A DNA stretch of 64,000 bases. It comes from Rothia nasimurium (lineage in GTDB: Bacteria > Actinomycetota > Actinomycetes > Actinomycetales > Micrococcaceae). The notes under the pieces are model-generated. The model saw only the letters and a list, made by a program, of their open reading frames with translations, made no database searches and was not told the DNA's origin. The stretch spans positions 992,001 through 1,056,000 of the forward strand of contig NZ_CP056080.1 in the NCBI RefSeq assembly GCF_014217215.1, given 5' to 3'. Position numbers and translations under genes: made by a program. Below are positions 1 through 8,633 of this stretch, piece by piece. The stretch's first letter is position 1. Each line of letters begins with the position of its first letter.

Positions 1-897
1 AACCCCGTTGACGATGCCCTCATGGGCATCACCCACGTGCTGCGTGGTGAGGACCTGCTGTCATCAACTCCCCGCCAGATTGCCCTCTACCGGGCCCTGG
101 TTGAGGTTGGCGTCACCAGCTTTATCCCCGAATTTGGCCACCTGCCCTACGTCATGGGCCAGGGCAACAAGAAGCTTTCCAAGCGCGACCCCGAGTCCAG
201 CCTCTACAACCTGCTGGATGCCGGTTTTATCAAGGAAGGCCTGCTCAACTACCTCTCCCTGCTGGGCTGGTCCCTTTCCCACGATGAAGACATCTTCACC
301 ATGGATCAGATGGTTGCTGCCTTCGACATCAAGGACGTTCTGGCCAACCCCGCCCGCTTCGACCTGAAGAAGGCAGAGGCCATCAACGGCACCCACATTC
401 GTCTGCTGGAGGCAGAGGACTTCCGCAACCGCCTGGTTCCCTTCCTGCATAAGGCTGAACTGGTATCCGCTGAGAGCTTCGAGAATCTGACCGAGCGTGA
501 GCAGGCTATTCTGACCGAGGCAGCCCCTCTGGTGCAGGAGCGCATGCAGCTTCTGGGCGAGGCCCCCGGCCTGCTGGGCTTCCTCTTCACCGCAGACGAG
601 AACATCGAGGTTGCTGAGGACGCCGCCAAGCAGCTCAAGGAGTCAGCACCGGCAGTTCTTGACGCGGCTATTACCGCCGTTGAGGGCCTGACTGATTTCA
701 CCGCTGCCACCATCGAAGCTGCCCTGCGCGAAGCTATCGTCGACGGTCTTGAGATCAAGCCCCGCCTGGCCTTCGGCCCGGTGCGCACCGCCATGAGCGG
801 CCAGCGCATCTCACCGCCGCTCTTCGAGTCTATGGAGATTCTGGGCAAGGATTCCTCTCTTGCCCGCCTGAAGAAGCTCCGCGCTTCGCTGGCCTAA
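1..897 (+). CDS. gltX: Glutamyl-tRNA synthetase, 3' part (5' end outside window)
   Basis: Class I aminoacyl-tRNA synthetase that loads glutamate onto tRNA-Glu. In bacteria without GlnRS it also loads tRNA-Gln, which GatCAB then amidates. The reading frame is open from base 1, so about 298 C-terminal residues are seen and roughly 200 N-terminal residues, including the HIGH motif, lie upstream of the window. Visible family features are the stretch [18 protein letters not shown] near the start and the KMSKS-type loop, here KLSKR, at about residues 58-62 of the visible part. The helical anticodon-binding region follows and ends in a Lys/Arg-rich tail. A strong hairpin terminator follows at 921-967, then tRNA-Gln and two tRNA-Glu genes, its likely substrates. 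Identification is firm; the only gap is the missing 5' end. Confidence 0.96.
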   Translation, partial: NPVDDALMGITHVLRGEDLLSSTPRQIALYRALVEVGVTSFIPEFGHLPYVMGQGNKKLSKRDPESSLYNLLDAGFIKEGLLNYLSLLGWSLSHDEDIFTMDQMVAAFDIKDVLANPARFDLKKAEAINGTHIRLLEAEDFRNRLVPFLHKAELVSAESFENLTEREQAILTEAAPLVQERMQLLGEAPGLLGFLFTADENIEVAEDAAKQLKESAPAVLDAAITAVEGLTDFTAATIEAALREAIVDGLEIKPRLAFGPVRTAMSGQRISPPLFESMEILGKDSSLARLKKLRASLA

Positions 898-920
898 AAA
901 ATTTTGAGGTTTAGCTCACA

Positions 921-967
921 CACCGCCCCGTGAACCCACCTAATAGGGGAGCGGGGCGGTGCTTTTT
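921..967 (+). terminator. Intrinsic terminator after gltX
   Basis: A 10-bp GC stem (CACCGCCCCG at 921-930 pairing with 952-961) is followed by a run of T at 963-967. It lies 24 bp after the gltX stop. The following 239 bases up to the tRNA-Gln gene hold no convincing gene. Confidence 0.85.
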
Positions 968-1206
968 ATAAGACCTGGGAGGGGAGAAAAGTGGGGAAGT
1001 AGGACGCCTGCAGCGGCTTTTTCAGGAATTTTTACAATAATTTTGGGGCTAAAAACCGCTAGAAATAAGGGTAAACGCGGGGTTAACTACTTGAATGTGA
1101 GCCAGCTCTACAGATTTCAAGTTGCATGCCCTCAAAAGCTCGTATAGAGTTATTACTCGTTGCGGCGATGAGTTCCGAAAGGAAAACAAGCCGGAGCAAA
1201 TAATAA

Positions 1207-1278
1207 TGGGATATGGTGTAATTGGCAACACTACGGTTTCTGGTACCGTCATTCTAGGTTCGAGTCCTGGTATCCCAG
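1207..1278 (+). tRNA. tRNA-Gln (CTG anticodon)
   Basis: A 72-nt cloverleaf. The 7-bp acceptor stem is TGGGATA with TATCCCA, and the discriminator base is G. The anticodon stem ACGGT/ACCGT encloses the loop TTCTGGT, giving anticodon CTG. The T loop is the normal GGTTCGAGTCC. The 3' CCA is not encoded. It precedes two tRNA-Glu genes and follows gltX, fitting joint use by a non-discriminating glutamyl-tRNA synthetase. Confidence 0.93.
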
Positions 1279-1302
1279 CGAGCATCTTGGTTCAAGATGT
1301 TA

Positions 1303-1386
1303 CGGCCCCATCGTATAGCGGCCTAGTACTCCGCCCTCTCACGGCGGCAACACCGGTTCAAATCCGGTTGGGGTCACAGGCTAAAA
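1303..1386 (+). repeat. 84-bp perfect direct repeat, copy 1 (tRNA-Glu unit)
   Basis: Bases 1303-1386 and 1620-1703 are identical. The repeated unit is the complete tRNA-Glu gene plus one base before it and ten bases after it. Sequence on both sides differs, including the terminator hairpins. Confidence 0.9.
1304..1376 (+). tRNA. tRNA-Glu (CTC anticodon), copy 1
   Basis: A 73-nt cloverleaf. The acceptor stem is GGCCCCA with TGGGGTC, and the discriminator is A. The anticodon stem CCGCC/GGCGG encloses CTCTCAC, giving CTC. The T arm is CCGGTTCAAATCCGG. CCA is not encoded. A hairpin terminator follows at 1384-1418. It is identical to the second copy at 1621-1693. Confidence 0.94.
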
Positions 1387-1418
1387 TCCCTCGCTTCATT
1401 CGAAGCGGGGGATTTTTT
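1384..1418 (+). terminator. Intrinsic terminator after tRNA-Glu copy 1
   Basis: The stem ATCCCTCGCTTC pairs with GAAGCGGGGGAT across a 4-nt ATTC loop and is followed by TTTTT. It ends the tRNA-Gln/tRNA-Glu transcript. Confidence 0.85.
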
Positions 1419-1452
1419 CGTGTGTCTGAATGCAACATGTTGCGGTGGCCTC

Positions 1453-1500
1453 CAAATGTGGCAGCGCCATCGCCACATATGGCGGTAGGTGCCACATTTG
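1453..1500 (+). repeat. Nested inverted repeat between the two tRNA-Glu genes
   Basis: The outer arms CAAATGTGGCA (1453-1463) and TGCCACATTTG (1490-1500) are perfect 11-bp complements. Inside them CGCCAT (1465-1470) pairs with ATGGCG (1479-1484). The whole could fold as one long hairpin of about 17 bp with small interruptions. No T run follows, so it does not look like a terminator. The rest of 1419-1620 holds nothing recognisable. Confidence 0.7.
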
Positions 1501-1619
1501 CCCTGTGCGCCTGTGTTCTTAGAAATGGCGCAGATTACACCCTTCCAGCTTGCGCACAGGTAAACGGTGTGTGTATAGTTTTATCTGTTGTCGGAAACGG
1601 CAGCAGCTCGGAAGAGTTT

Positions 1620-1703
1620 CGGCCCCATCGTATAGCGGCCTAGTACTCCGCCCTCTCACGGCGGCAACACCGGTTCAAATCCGGTTGGGGTCACAGGCTA
1701 AAA
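1620..1703 (+). repeat. 84-bp perfect direct repeat, copy 2 (tRNA-Glu unit)
   Basis: Identical to 1303-1386, with its start displaced by 317 bp. It carries the second tRNA-Glu gene. Confidence 0.9.
1621..1693 (+). tRNA. tRNA-Glu (CTC anticodon), copy 2
   Basis: Base-for-base identical to the tRNA-Glu gene at 1304-1376: acceptor stem GGCCCCA/TGGGGTC, anticodon CTC, discriminator A. It has its own terminator at 1702-1738. Confidence 0.94.
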
Positions 1704-1738
1704 GCTCCACATCCAGTAGGATGTGGAGCTTTTCTTTT
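1702..1738 (+). terminator. Intrinsic terminator after tRNA-Glu copy 2
   Basis: A 13-bp stem, AAGCTCCACATCC with its complement across an AGTA loop, is followed by TTTCTTTT. Confidence 0.88.
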
Positions 1739-1800
1739 GCCCACAGCGTCATTGGCTGCCAAGCCCCGCGTCTTTCGCTAAACATGCGAGAATAGGGTAC

Positions 1801-3594
1801 GTGCACAACGAATCAATCACTCCCGCTCTCACCGCAGTTCGCGATGCCCGCAATACCCTTGCTGCGGCGTCCTTCCCCCTGGTTACCGGCTCTGCCGACG
1901 CAGCGCGCAAGGAGGCGCGTACCGCCGTTACCCAGCTCGATGATTACATCCTGCCTAAGCTGGCTACCCTCGACGCCCCGCTGACCGTTGTGGTGGGTGG
2001 CTCTACCGGTGCCGGTAAGTCTACCCTGGTGAACACCCTGATGGGGGAGCCCGTCACCCGCTCCGGCGCGATCCGCCCCACCACCCGTCAGCCCGTCCTT
2101 CTGCACCGCCCCGAAGACGCTGACGCTTTCACCCCCGAGCGTATGCTGCCCCACCTGGTGCGAGTTCCCGTAGCCCCCGGCGAAGCCCTGCCCGGTGCTA
2201 ACCCCCACAAGGGCCAGGATGAGCTGGTCACCGTACCTGTCGACTCCTTGCCTGCCGGAATCGCCCTGATTGACGCCCCCGACTTCGACTCGGTCTCGGA
2301 TGAGAACCGCCGCCTGGCTCAGCAGCTCTTGCGCGCTGCCGACCTCTGGCTGTTTGTCACCACCGCCAACCGCTACGCCGACGCCGTGCCCTGGGAGATT
2401 CTGCGCCAGGCCGCTGCCCGCGATATCACCATCGCCGTGGTGCTCAACCGCGTGCCCGAAGGTGCCGAGGACGAAATTGAAGCCGACCTCACCCGCATGC
2501 TGACCGAAGCGGGCATCACCCCCGCCCTGATTCACTCTGTGACCGAACAGGAACGCGACGAACGCGGCCTGCTGCCCTCCGTCGCCCTCACCCCCCTGAT
2601 TTTCTGGCTGCGCTCCCTGGGCGCTGACGTGGACGCCCGCTCCGATATCGCCCGCCGCACCCTAGAAGGTGCGGTGCGGGCGGTAGGGCAGCAGGCAGCT
2701 ATTCTCGCCCAGGCTGCCGGTGAACAGCAGGACGCCGAAGCCCGCCTGCGTGCGGACGTCACCTCAGCCTTTGAGCGAGCCCTGGGCAACCTGAACGAGG
2801 CCACCCAGGACGGGCAGATGCTCCGCGGCGAGGTGCTGACCCGCTGGCAGGACTTTGTGGGCACCGGTGAATTCTTCCGCCAGGTGGAAACCACTATCGG
2901 CAAGGTGCGCGACCGCGTTGCCGGCTTCTTCAGAGGCACCCCGCCTACCCGCGCCGTAGAGGTGGAACAGGCCCTTGAAGTGGGCCTGCACTCGGTCATT
3001 ATGGAAGAGGCTGCTGCCGCTGCCGAAACCGCCCAGCGCCGCTGGCTCGAAGACCGAGCCGGGCGCGCCCTGCTAGCCGGGGACGACCTGGCAGCCCTGG
3101 ATGAGAACTTCTCCGAAGAGGTCGCCGAGTCAATTCGAGCCTGGCAACAGGACGTCATGGACATCATCTCCGCCGAAGGCGCCGGTAAGCGCCAGCGGGC
3201 CCGTTTCATGTCACTGGGCGTAAACGTCACCGCCGTGATTCTGATGGTGGCGGTCTTCTCCATGACCGGCGGTCTCACCGGCCTGGAAGTGGGTATCGCC
3301 GGTGGCTCGGGCGTAGTGGGCCAGAAACTGCTCGAAGCAATTTTTGGTGAGGACGCCGTACGCCGCATGGCAGCCGGTGCCCGCACCCGCCTCGAAGAGC
3401 GTATGCGAGAGCTCCTTGTCAGCCAGCAGGAGCGCTTTACCCAGCGCCTGGACGAGGCAAGCGGCAGCACAGATCCCGAAACCCCCTCAGCTGCCGACCT
3501 GACCGAAGCGGCCCAGATTCTGGCCCGCGCGGGGGAGCAGCTGGCGTCCGCCTCCACCGCAACTACCCCCGCACCCACAACCGAGACCAAGTAA
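1801..3594 (+). CDS. Dynamin-like GTPase, first of an adjacent pair
   Basis: A predicted 597-residue GTPase of the YfjP/dynamin-like type found in actinobacteria. The P-loop GGSTGAGKST is at about residues 65-74. The switch II/G3 element DAPDFDSV is near residue 160, and a G4-like VLNRVP follows at about 217. The middle is a long helical, Ala/Glu-rich stalk. A hydrophobic segment at about residues 474-500 should anchor the C-terminal part in the membrane. GTG at 1801 was chosen because an upstream in-frame start at 1723 would lie inside the tRNA terminator. A related GTPase starts 15 bp after the stop, so the two are probably co-transcribed and may work as a hetero-oligomer. Division or membrane-remodelling roles are inferred from dynamin-like relatives such as Streptomyces DynA/DynB and are not shown here. 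Confidence 0.8.
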   Translation: MHNESITPALTAVRDARNTLAAASFPLVTGSADAARKEARTAVTQLDDYILPKLATLDAPLTVVVGGSTGAGKSTLVNTLMGEPVTRSGAIRPTTRQPVLLHRPEDADAFTPERMLPHLVRVPVAPGEALPGANPHKGQDELVTVPVDSLPAGIALIDAPDFDSVSDENRRLAQQLLRAADLWLFVTTANRYADAVPWEILRQAAARDITIAVVLNRVPEGAEDEIEADLTRMLTEAGITPALIHSVTEQERDERGLLPSVALTPLIFWLRSLGADVDARSDIARRTLEGAVRAVGQQAAILAQAAGEQQDAEARLRADVTSAFERALGNLNEATQDGQMLRGEVLTRWQDFVGTGEFFRQVETTIGKVRDRVAGFFRGTPPTRAVEVEQALEVGLHSVIMEEAAAAAETAQRRWLEDRAGRALLAGDDLAALDENFSEEVAESIRAWQQDVMDIISAEGAGKRQRARFMSLGVNVTAVILMVAVFSMTGGLTGLEVGIAGGSGVVGQKLLEAIFGEDAVRRMAAGARTRLEERMRELLVSQQERFTQRLDEASGSTDPETPSAADLTEAAQILARAGEQLASASTATTPAPTTETK

Positions 3595-3609
3595 GCGAGA
3601 GTACCCACC

Positions 3610-5325
3610 GTGACCACCACAGATACAGCTTTCGCCACCACCGCCCTGGCCACCCGACTGGACGCCCTCACTGAGGCACTTGACCTGGGCGAAGGGCGAG
3701 TAGCCCCCGAAACCCTCGAAGCTGCCCGTGCAACCCTGGGCCGGGCAGCAGCCCGCCGGGAGCTCTCAGCCGAACACACCGTCATCGGCTTCTTCGGTGC
3801 CACCGGCTCGGGCAAGTCCACCCTCTTCAACGCGGTAGTCGGCAAAGACATCGCTAAGAGCGCAGCCCGCCGCCCCACCACCTCCACCGCCCAGGCCGCC
3901 ATCTGGGGTAAGGAAGGGGCAGAACCCCTGCTGGACTGGCTGGGCGTAACCAACCGTACCTACATGGACGAAGACCCCGCCCAGGCCGCAGAAGCCCTCA
4001 ACCGCGCCGACGTTCCGGTCACCGTGGGTATGTGGAACAAGATTCGCCGCTCGGTAGGAGCCGGTAAGACCGAACAGGCCAGCGGCGGGCTCATCTTGCT
4101 CGACCTACCCGACTTCGACTCGGTAGAAGCCTCTAACCGGGCTATCGTTGAAAAAATGGCCGAGTGCGTCGATGTGCTGGTCTGGGTCATGGACCCGCAA
4201 AAGTATGCCGACGCTGTAATTCACCAGGACTTCATCCAGCCCCTGGCCGCCCACGGGGCAGTAACCCTGGCCGTGCTCAACCAGGTGGATAGGCTCGATG
4301 AAGCCGAGGTCCCGTCAGTGCTCGACTCTCTCAAGCTCCTGCTGGCCCAGGATGGGCTGAGCTCTACCCTGCTCGCTGACCCCCTGGGCGTCTCAGCCCG
4401 CACCGGCTACCAGATACCCCGCCTCCGCGAGATCCTCGGGCAGGTGGCTGTCGCCAAGAGTGCCGCGGTTGCCCGTCTCGAAGCCGATTTGGCGGGCGTC
4501 CGCTCAGACCTTGCTGCCCAGGACGGCGGGGGAGAGCCCGCCGGCATCACCGCCGCAGCAACCACCCGGCTCGAGGACGACTTCTACACCGCCTCGGGTG
4601 CAGAAGCCCTGGTTAAGGCCGCAGCGGACTCCTACAAGCTGCACGCGGCCTCATCCACCGGCTGGATTGCAACCCGCTGGCTGCTCAAAATCAAACGCGA
4701 CCCCCTCAAACGCCTGGGCCTGCATAAGGACCACGATGGGGCGCCTATCTCTAAGTCCTCCCTGCCGCCGCTGGGAGCTCCCCAGAAAGCGGCCCTCTCA
4801 ACCTCCCTGCGCACCTTCGCCACGAGCGTCTCAGACGGAGTTGAAGAGCCCTGGAGCCACTCCATCAGGGCAGCAGCCCGCACCTTCGAGGGCCAGCTCC
4901 CCGGCGAAATTGAGCGCGCCGCAGCCACCGTGCACTACGACGCCCAGAAGAAGCGCTGGTGGTGGCACCTGCTCAACGCCCTGCAATGGGTCGGGCTGGC
5001 AACGGCTCTTGTGGGCCTGCTCTGGCTCACCGGCCTGGCAGTGGCAGGCTACTTCCAGATTGTGCTGCCTGACCCGCCCACCATCGAGGGTTTCCCCCTG
5101 CCTGTGCCCACCCTGCTCGTAGCCACCGGCATCTTACTGGGCATAATCACCGCGGCCCTGGGCCGAGGGCTAGCGGCAGTGGGGCACCGCATCTACGCTA
5201 AGAACATCCGCCGTCAGCTCGAAACAAACCTGGCAGATGTGGCAGCCCGCTGCGTCACCGCCCCCGTGCAAGACGAACTAGCCCGCCTCCAGGGCTACCG
5301 CCAGGCCCTGCACGAGGCCCGATAA
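3610..5325 (+). CDS. Dynamin-like GTPase, second of an adjacent pair
   Basis: A 571-residue GTPase starting at GTG 3610. The P-loop GATGSGKST is at about residues 63-71, G3 LDLPDFDSV at about 164-172 and G4 NQVD at about 224. Two hydrophobic segments, at about residues 459-486 and 501-527, would form a C-terminal membrane hairpin. It is related to its upstream neighbour in G-domain layout (both share the PDFDSV element) but differs in having two membrane spans rather than one. It ends just before a bidirectional terminator, so the operon appears to hold only this pair. The exact cellular role is unknown; GTP-dependent action at the membrane is the safe inference. Confidence 0.8.
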   Translation: MTTTDTAFATTALATRLDALTEALDLGEGRVAPETLEAARATLGRAAARRELSAEHTVIGFFGATGSGKSTLFNAVVGKDIAKSAARRPTTSTAQAAIWGKEGAEPLLDWLGVTNRTYMDEDPAQAAEALNRADVPVTVGMWNKIRRSVGAGKTEQASGGLILLDLPDFDSVEASNRAIVEKMAECVDVLVWVMDPQKYADAVIHQDFIQPLAAHGAVTLAVLNQVDRLDEAEVPSVLDSLKLLLAQDGLSSTLLADPLGVSARTGYQIPRLREILGQVAVAKSAAVARLEADLAGVRSDLAAQDGGGEPAGITAAATTRLEDDFYTASGAEALVKAAADSYKLHAASSTGWIATRWLLKIKRDPLKRLGLHKDHDGAPISKSSLPPLGAPQKAALSTSLRTFATSVSDGVEEPWSHSIRAAARTFEGQLPGEIERAAATVHYDAQKKRWWWHLLNALQWVGLATALVGLLWLTGLAVAGYFQIVLPDPPTIEGFPLPVPTLLVATGILLGIITAALGRGLAAVGHRIYAKNIRRQLETNLADVAARCVTAPVQDELARLQGYRQALHEAR

Positions 5326-5330
5326 AACAA

Positions 5331-5371
5331 AAACTCCCCGCCTACCGAAACCGGTGAGCGGGGAGTTTCTG
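5331..5371. terminator. Bidirectional terminator between GTPase pair and IclR gene
   Basis: The stem AAACTCCCCGC (5331-5341) pairs with 5358-5368. T-rich sequence follows on the plus strand, and on the minus strand the hairpin runs into TTTTTGTTTT, so it can serve both convergent genes. The next 97 bases to the IclR stop hold no gene. Confidence 0.82.
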
Positions 5372-5468
5372 TATTTCAGCTTCCGCCCGCAGATTTATTT
5401 CCTCGCGCGCTCGGAATCTGCTGGGCTCCATCCAGCGCGAGCCTGTGTAACCCCTGCTGAAGAAGGTT

Positions 5469-6185
5469 CTAGCTACGCAGTGCATCAGTCAGCGCAGCTG
5501 CAGCCTCGCACACTACTTCGGCGTGCAGGCGGCCGGGTTGTCGGGTTAGACGCTCGATGGGGCCCGAGATTGAAACCGCCGCAATGACCTTGCCGGAGGG
5601 GGAGCGCACCGGCGCTGAAACGGATGCGGTACCGCGTTCACGCTCACCGACAGACTGGGCCCAGCCGCGGCGGCGGACGGCTGCCAACATGGTGGCTGAG
5701 AAACGGGCGTTGTGTAGGCCCTCGACTAGGCGGGCGTGGTCTTCCCAAGCGGTAAGAATCTGGGCGGCTGACCCTGCCTTCATGGAAAGCTGGGTGCCCA
5801 CCGGGATGGTGTCGCGCAGGCCGATAGGACGCTCGGCGGAGGCCACGCAGACGCGCCAGTCGCCCTGGCGGCGGAAGACCTGGGAGGACTCACCGGTGAC
5901 ATTGCGCAGGTTGTTGAGTACGGGGCCTGCGGCTGCAATCAGCCGGTCTTCACCGGCGGCGCTGGAGAGTTCGCCCAGGCGGGGGCCGAGCATGAAGCGG
6001 CCCTGAACGTCGCGGGCTACCAGGCGGTGGTGGGTGAGAGCAACAGCCAGTCGGTGGGCCGTGGGGCGGGCAAGCCCGGTGGCTTCAACGAGCTGGGACA
6101 GGGTAGCGGGGCCTGCTTCGAGACAGTCAAGAATGTGGGCGGCTTTGTCGAGGACGCCGACGCCTGAGCTGCGGTTATCTTGCAT
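5469..6185 (-). CDS. ndgR: IclR-family transcriptional regulator of leuCD (NdgR/LtbR type)
   Basis: A 238-residue IclR-type regulator. The N-terminal winged helix-turn-helix is at about residues 10-65 (the ATLSQLVEATGLARPTAHRL stretch). The C-terminal effector-binding domain contains the family-typical GSAAQILTAW region. ATG at 6185 is preferred over the open frame that runs back to 6314, because the added residues are a low-complexity Pro/His stretch and would overlap the promoter region. It is divergent from leuCD. The Corynebacterium LtbR and Streptomyces NdgR regulators occupy this same position and control leucine biosynthesis genes, so a role as leuCD regulator is well supported by context. 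A palindrome in the shared intergenic region (6306-6330) is the likely operator. Confidence 0.88.
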   Translation of the reverse strand: MQDNRSSGVGVLDKAAHILDCLEAGPATLSQLVEATGLARPTAHRLAVALTHHRLVARDVQGRFMLGPRLGELSSAAGEDRLIAAAGPVLNNLRNVTGESSQVFRRQGDWRVCVASAERPIGLRDTIPVGTQLSMKAGSAAQILTAWEDHARLVEGLHNARFSATMLAAVRRRGWAQSVGERERGTASVSAPVRSPSGKVIAAVSISGPIERLTRQPGRLHAEVVCEAAAALTDALRS

Positions 6186-6305
6186 GGTGGTAACTTTCGC
6201 CTGTGGTCGTGGGCCGGGCTGCGGCCCAGGTGAATGGTGCGGTGGGGGCCTTTCGAGTGTGAAAGATTGAGAGCTAAAAGGATTGTGCCCGTATAACCTA
6301 TCATG

Positions 6306-6330
6306 ACTTCTCATATGCTGATATGCAAGT
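6306..6330. promoter_or_regulatory. Candidate NdgR operator upstream of leuC
   Basis: An inverted repeat of 25 bp with core CATAT-GCTG-ATATG at 6312-6325 and outer arms ACTTCT and CAAGT. It lies between the divergent IclR gene and leuC, 75 bp before the leuC start. Its position and symmetry fit a dimeric IclR-type regulator. The assignment is inferred. Confidence 0.45.
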
Positions 6331-6404
6331 TCATTTATTGGAAAGATTTTCTTTGGCGCGTCACACTTGTTAAAGCATCACGAGAAAATTTTTTGGAGGA
6401 CGAC

Positions 6405-7826
6405 ATGGCTGGTATTACCGACCATACCCCGCGAACCTTGGCAGAGAAGGTCTGGGACGCGCACACTGTAGTGCCCGGCGAAGACGGCAAGCCCGATCTG
6501 CTCTACATCGACCTGCACCTGGTCCACGAAGTGACCTCACCCCAGGCTTTCGAGGGCCTGCGCCTTGAAGGGCGCCCACTGCGTCGCCTCGACCTCACCA
6601 TCGCAACCGAGGATCACAACACTCCCACCGAGAACATCTTCTCCACCATCGCTGACCTGACCTCCCGCACCCAGATTGAAACCCTGCGTCGCAATGCTGA
6701 GGAATTTGGGGTACGTATTCACTCCCTGGGTGATAAAGAGCAGGGTATCGTGCACGTGGTGGGCCCCCAGCTGGGTCTGACTATGCCCGGCATGACCGTG
6801 GTCTGCGGTGACTCCCACACCTCAACCCACGGCGCTTTCGGTGCCCTGGCCTTCGGTATCGGTACCTCTGAGGTGGAGCACGTGATGGCTACCCAGACCC
6901 TGCCCCTGGCCCCCTTCAAGACCATGGCCATCAACGTTGAGGGCACCCTCAAGCCCGGCGTCACCGCTAAGGACATCATCCTGGCTGTTATCGCCGAAAT
7001 CGGTACCGGCGGTGGCCAGGGCTATGTGCTGGAATACCGTGGCTCGGCTATTCGTGCTCTCTCGATGGAGGGCCGCATGACCATCTGCAACATGTCCATT
7101 GAAGCCGGTGCCCGCGCCGGCATGGTCGCTCCCGACGAGACCACCTTTGAATACGTCAAGGGCCGCCCCCACGCACCGACCGGTGAGAACTGGGACGCCG
7201 CCGTTGAGTATTGGAAGACCCTGCCCACCGACGAGGGCGCAACCTTCGACCGCGAGGTCTTCATCAATGCCGACGAGCTTGAACCCTTCGTCACCTGGGG
7301 CACCAACCCGGGCCAGGGCGTCCCTCTCTCCCAGGCTGTGCCCTTCCCCGAGGACTTCGAGGACGAAAACGAGCAGAAGGCTGCTACCCGCGCCCTGGAA
7401 TACATGGACCTGACCGCAGGTACCCCCATGAAGGATATCCCCGTGGACGTGGTCTTCCTGGGCTCCTGCACCAACTCCCGCATCGAGGATCTGCGCGCTG
7501 CCGCCGAAATCGTCAAGGGCCAGAAGCTGGCTGAGGGCGTACGTATGATGGTTGTCCCCGGCTCCCAGAAGGTGCGAGCCCAGGCCGAAGAAGAGGGCCT
7601 GGACCAGATTTTCAAGGACTTCGGCGCCGACTGGCGTTTTGCCGGCTGCTCCATGTGCCTGGGTATGAACCCCGACCAGCTGGCCCCCGGCGAACGCTGC
7701 GCTTCGACCTCCAACCGCAACTTTGAAGGACGCCAGGGTAAGGGCGGACGCACCCACCTGGTTTCCCCTCTGGTCGCCGCTGCTACAGCCATTCGTGGCA
7801 CTCTCTCATCACCGGCAGACCTGTAG
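6405..7826 (+). CDS. leuC: 3-isopropylmalate dehydratase, large subunit
   Basis: The aconitase-family large subunit (473 residues) that, with LeuD, isomerises 2- to 3-isopropylmalate in leucine biosynthesis in the cytoplasm. Cysteines for the [4Fe-4S] cluster are visible in GSCTNSR (about residue 354) and CSMCLG (about 415-420). The substrate-binding [14 protein letters not shown] region is near residue 130. ATG at 6405 has an ideal ribosome site (GGAGGA at 6395-6400); an in-frame extension to 6303 would run through the operator and is rejected. LeuD follows after 46 bp. The divergent IclR regulator and palindrome point to leucine-responsive control. Confidence 0.97.
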   Translation: MAGITDHTPRTLAEKVWDAHTVVPGEDGKPDLLYIDLHLVHEVTSPQAFEGLRLEGRPLRRLDLTIATEDHNTPTENIFSTIADLTSRTQIETLRRNAEEFGVRIHSLGDKEQGIVHVVGPQLGLTMPGMTVVCGDSHTSTHGAFGALAFGIGTSEVEHVMATQTLPLAPFKTMAINVEGTLKPGVTAKDIILAVIAEIGTGGGQGYVLEYRGSAIRALSMEGRMTICNMSIEAGARAGMVAPDETTFEYVKGRPHAPTGENWDAAVEYWKTLPTDEGATFDREVFINADELEPFVTWGTNPGQGVPLSQAVPFPEDFEDENEQKAATRALEYMDLTAGTPMKDIPVDVVFLGSCTNSRIEDLRAAAEIVKGQKLAEGVRMMVVPGSQKVRAQAEEEGLDQIFKDFGADWRFAGCSMCLGMNPDQLAPGERCASTSNRNFEGRQGKGGRTHLVSPLVAAATAIRGTLSSPADL

Positions 7827-7872
7827 GTCCTCTTTGAATGAACCCGGTAAGCCCGGGTGGAACGGATTTTTC

Positions 7873-8466
7873 ATGGAACCCATTAAGAAGCACACCGGCG
7901 TTGGCGTGCCCCTGCGTGCCTCCAACGTCGACACCGACCAGATTATCCCCGCCGTCTACCTCAAGCGCGTGACCAAGACCGGCTTCGACGATGCCCTGTT
8001 CGCTGGCTGGCGCAAGGACGAAAACTTTATCCTCAACCAGGAGCCCTACAAGCACGGTACAGTGCTGGTCGCTGGCCCTGACTTCGGCACCGGCTCATCC
8101 CGCGAGCACGCGGTCTGGGCCCTCAAGGACTATGGTTTCCGCGTGGTCATCTCAGCCCGTTTCGCTGACATCTTCCGCGGTAACTCCGGCAAGCAGGGCT
8201 TGGTTGCTGCCCAGGTAGACCAGGACAACATTGAACTGATCTGGAAGCAGCTAGAGGCCGAACCCGGCACCGAAGTCACCATTGACCTGGAAGACAAGAC
8301 CGTCACCGTCGGTGCTTTGACCGTGCCCTTCCAGATTGACGACTATGTGCGCTGGCGTCTGATGGAAGGCCTGGACGACATCGGCCTAACCCTGCAGCAC
8401 GAGGACGCCATCACCGCCTACGAGGCCAAGCGCCCCGCCTGGCTGCCCCGCACCCAGCAGCTGTAA
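7873..8466 (+). CDS. leuD: 3-isopropylmalate dehydratase, small subunit
   Basis: The swivel-domain subunit (197 residues) that completes isopropylmalate isomerase with LeuC. Diagnostic stretches are [17 protein letters not shown] near residue 19 and the active-site loop [14 protein letters not shown] at about residues 75-88. ATG 7873 gives the normal family N terminus; the frame is open back to 7723 but that part overlaps leuC. The ribosome site is weak (GTGGA), so translation may be coupled to leuC. A long hairpin (8485-8524) ends the operon. Confidence 0.96.
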   Translation: MEPIKKHTGVGVPLRASNVDTDQIIPAVYLKRVTKTGFDDALFAGWRKDENFILNQEPYKHGTVLVAGPDFGTGSSREHAVWALKDYGFRVVISARFADIFRGNSGKQGLVAAQVDQDNIELIWKQLEAEPGTEVTIDLEDKTVTVGALTVPFQIDDYVRWRLMEGLDDIGLTLQHEDAITAYEAKRPAWLPRTQQL

Positions 8467-8484
8467 AACCCGCCCACAGCTTAA

Positions 8485-8528
8485 CCCAAAGAACGCCGTG
8501 CCCCGAGCACCGGCGTCCTTTGGGCGTT
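8485..8528 (+). terminator. Probable terminator after leuD
   Basis: CCCAAAGAACGCCG (8485-8498) pairs with 8511-8524 with one bulge. The downstream U tract is poor, so it may be a weak or Rho-assisted terminator. Confidence 0.6.
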
Positions 8529-8633
8529 CTGCCTGGCCCGTCTAGATAAGTAAAAGCTGTGGTATGGCTAAGAACACCGCCTGTACAACAACCAGTGCAC
8601 CTAAGTGGGGTAAAGTTGGTAAACGAGAATTGA

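Noticed and set aside
1122-1643. Open frame of 173 codons on the plus strand
   Set aside because: It runs straight through tRNA-Gln, the first tRNA-Glu gene and its terminator, with no ribosome site or protein-like composition.
2532-3953. Long minus-strand open frame (473 codons)
   Set aside because: It is the Arg/Ser/Ala-rich shadow of the two GTPase genes in high-GC DNA; the plus strand frames have clear family motifs.
6303-6404. Leucine-type leader peptide before leuC
   Set aside because: The short translation has no run of Leu codons and no attenuator hairpin follows; the palindrome better fits an operator.
6822-7757. Minus-strand open frame of 311 codons opposite leuC
   Set aside because: It lies wholly inside leuC on the opposite strand, with a Gly/His/Val-rich composition typical of shadow frames.
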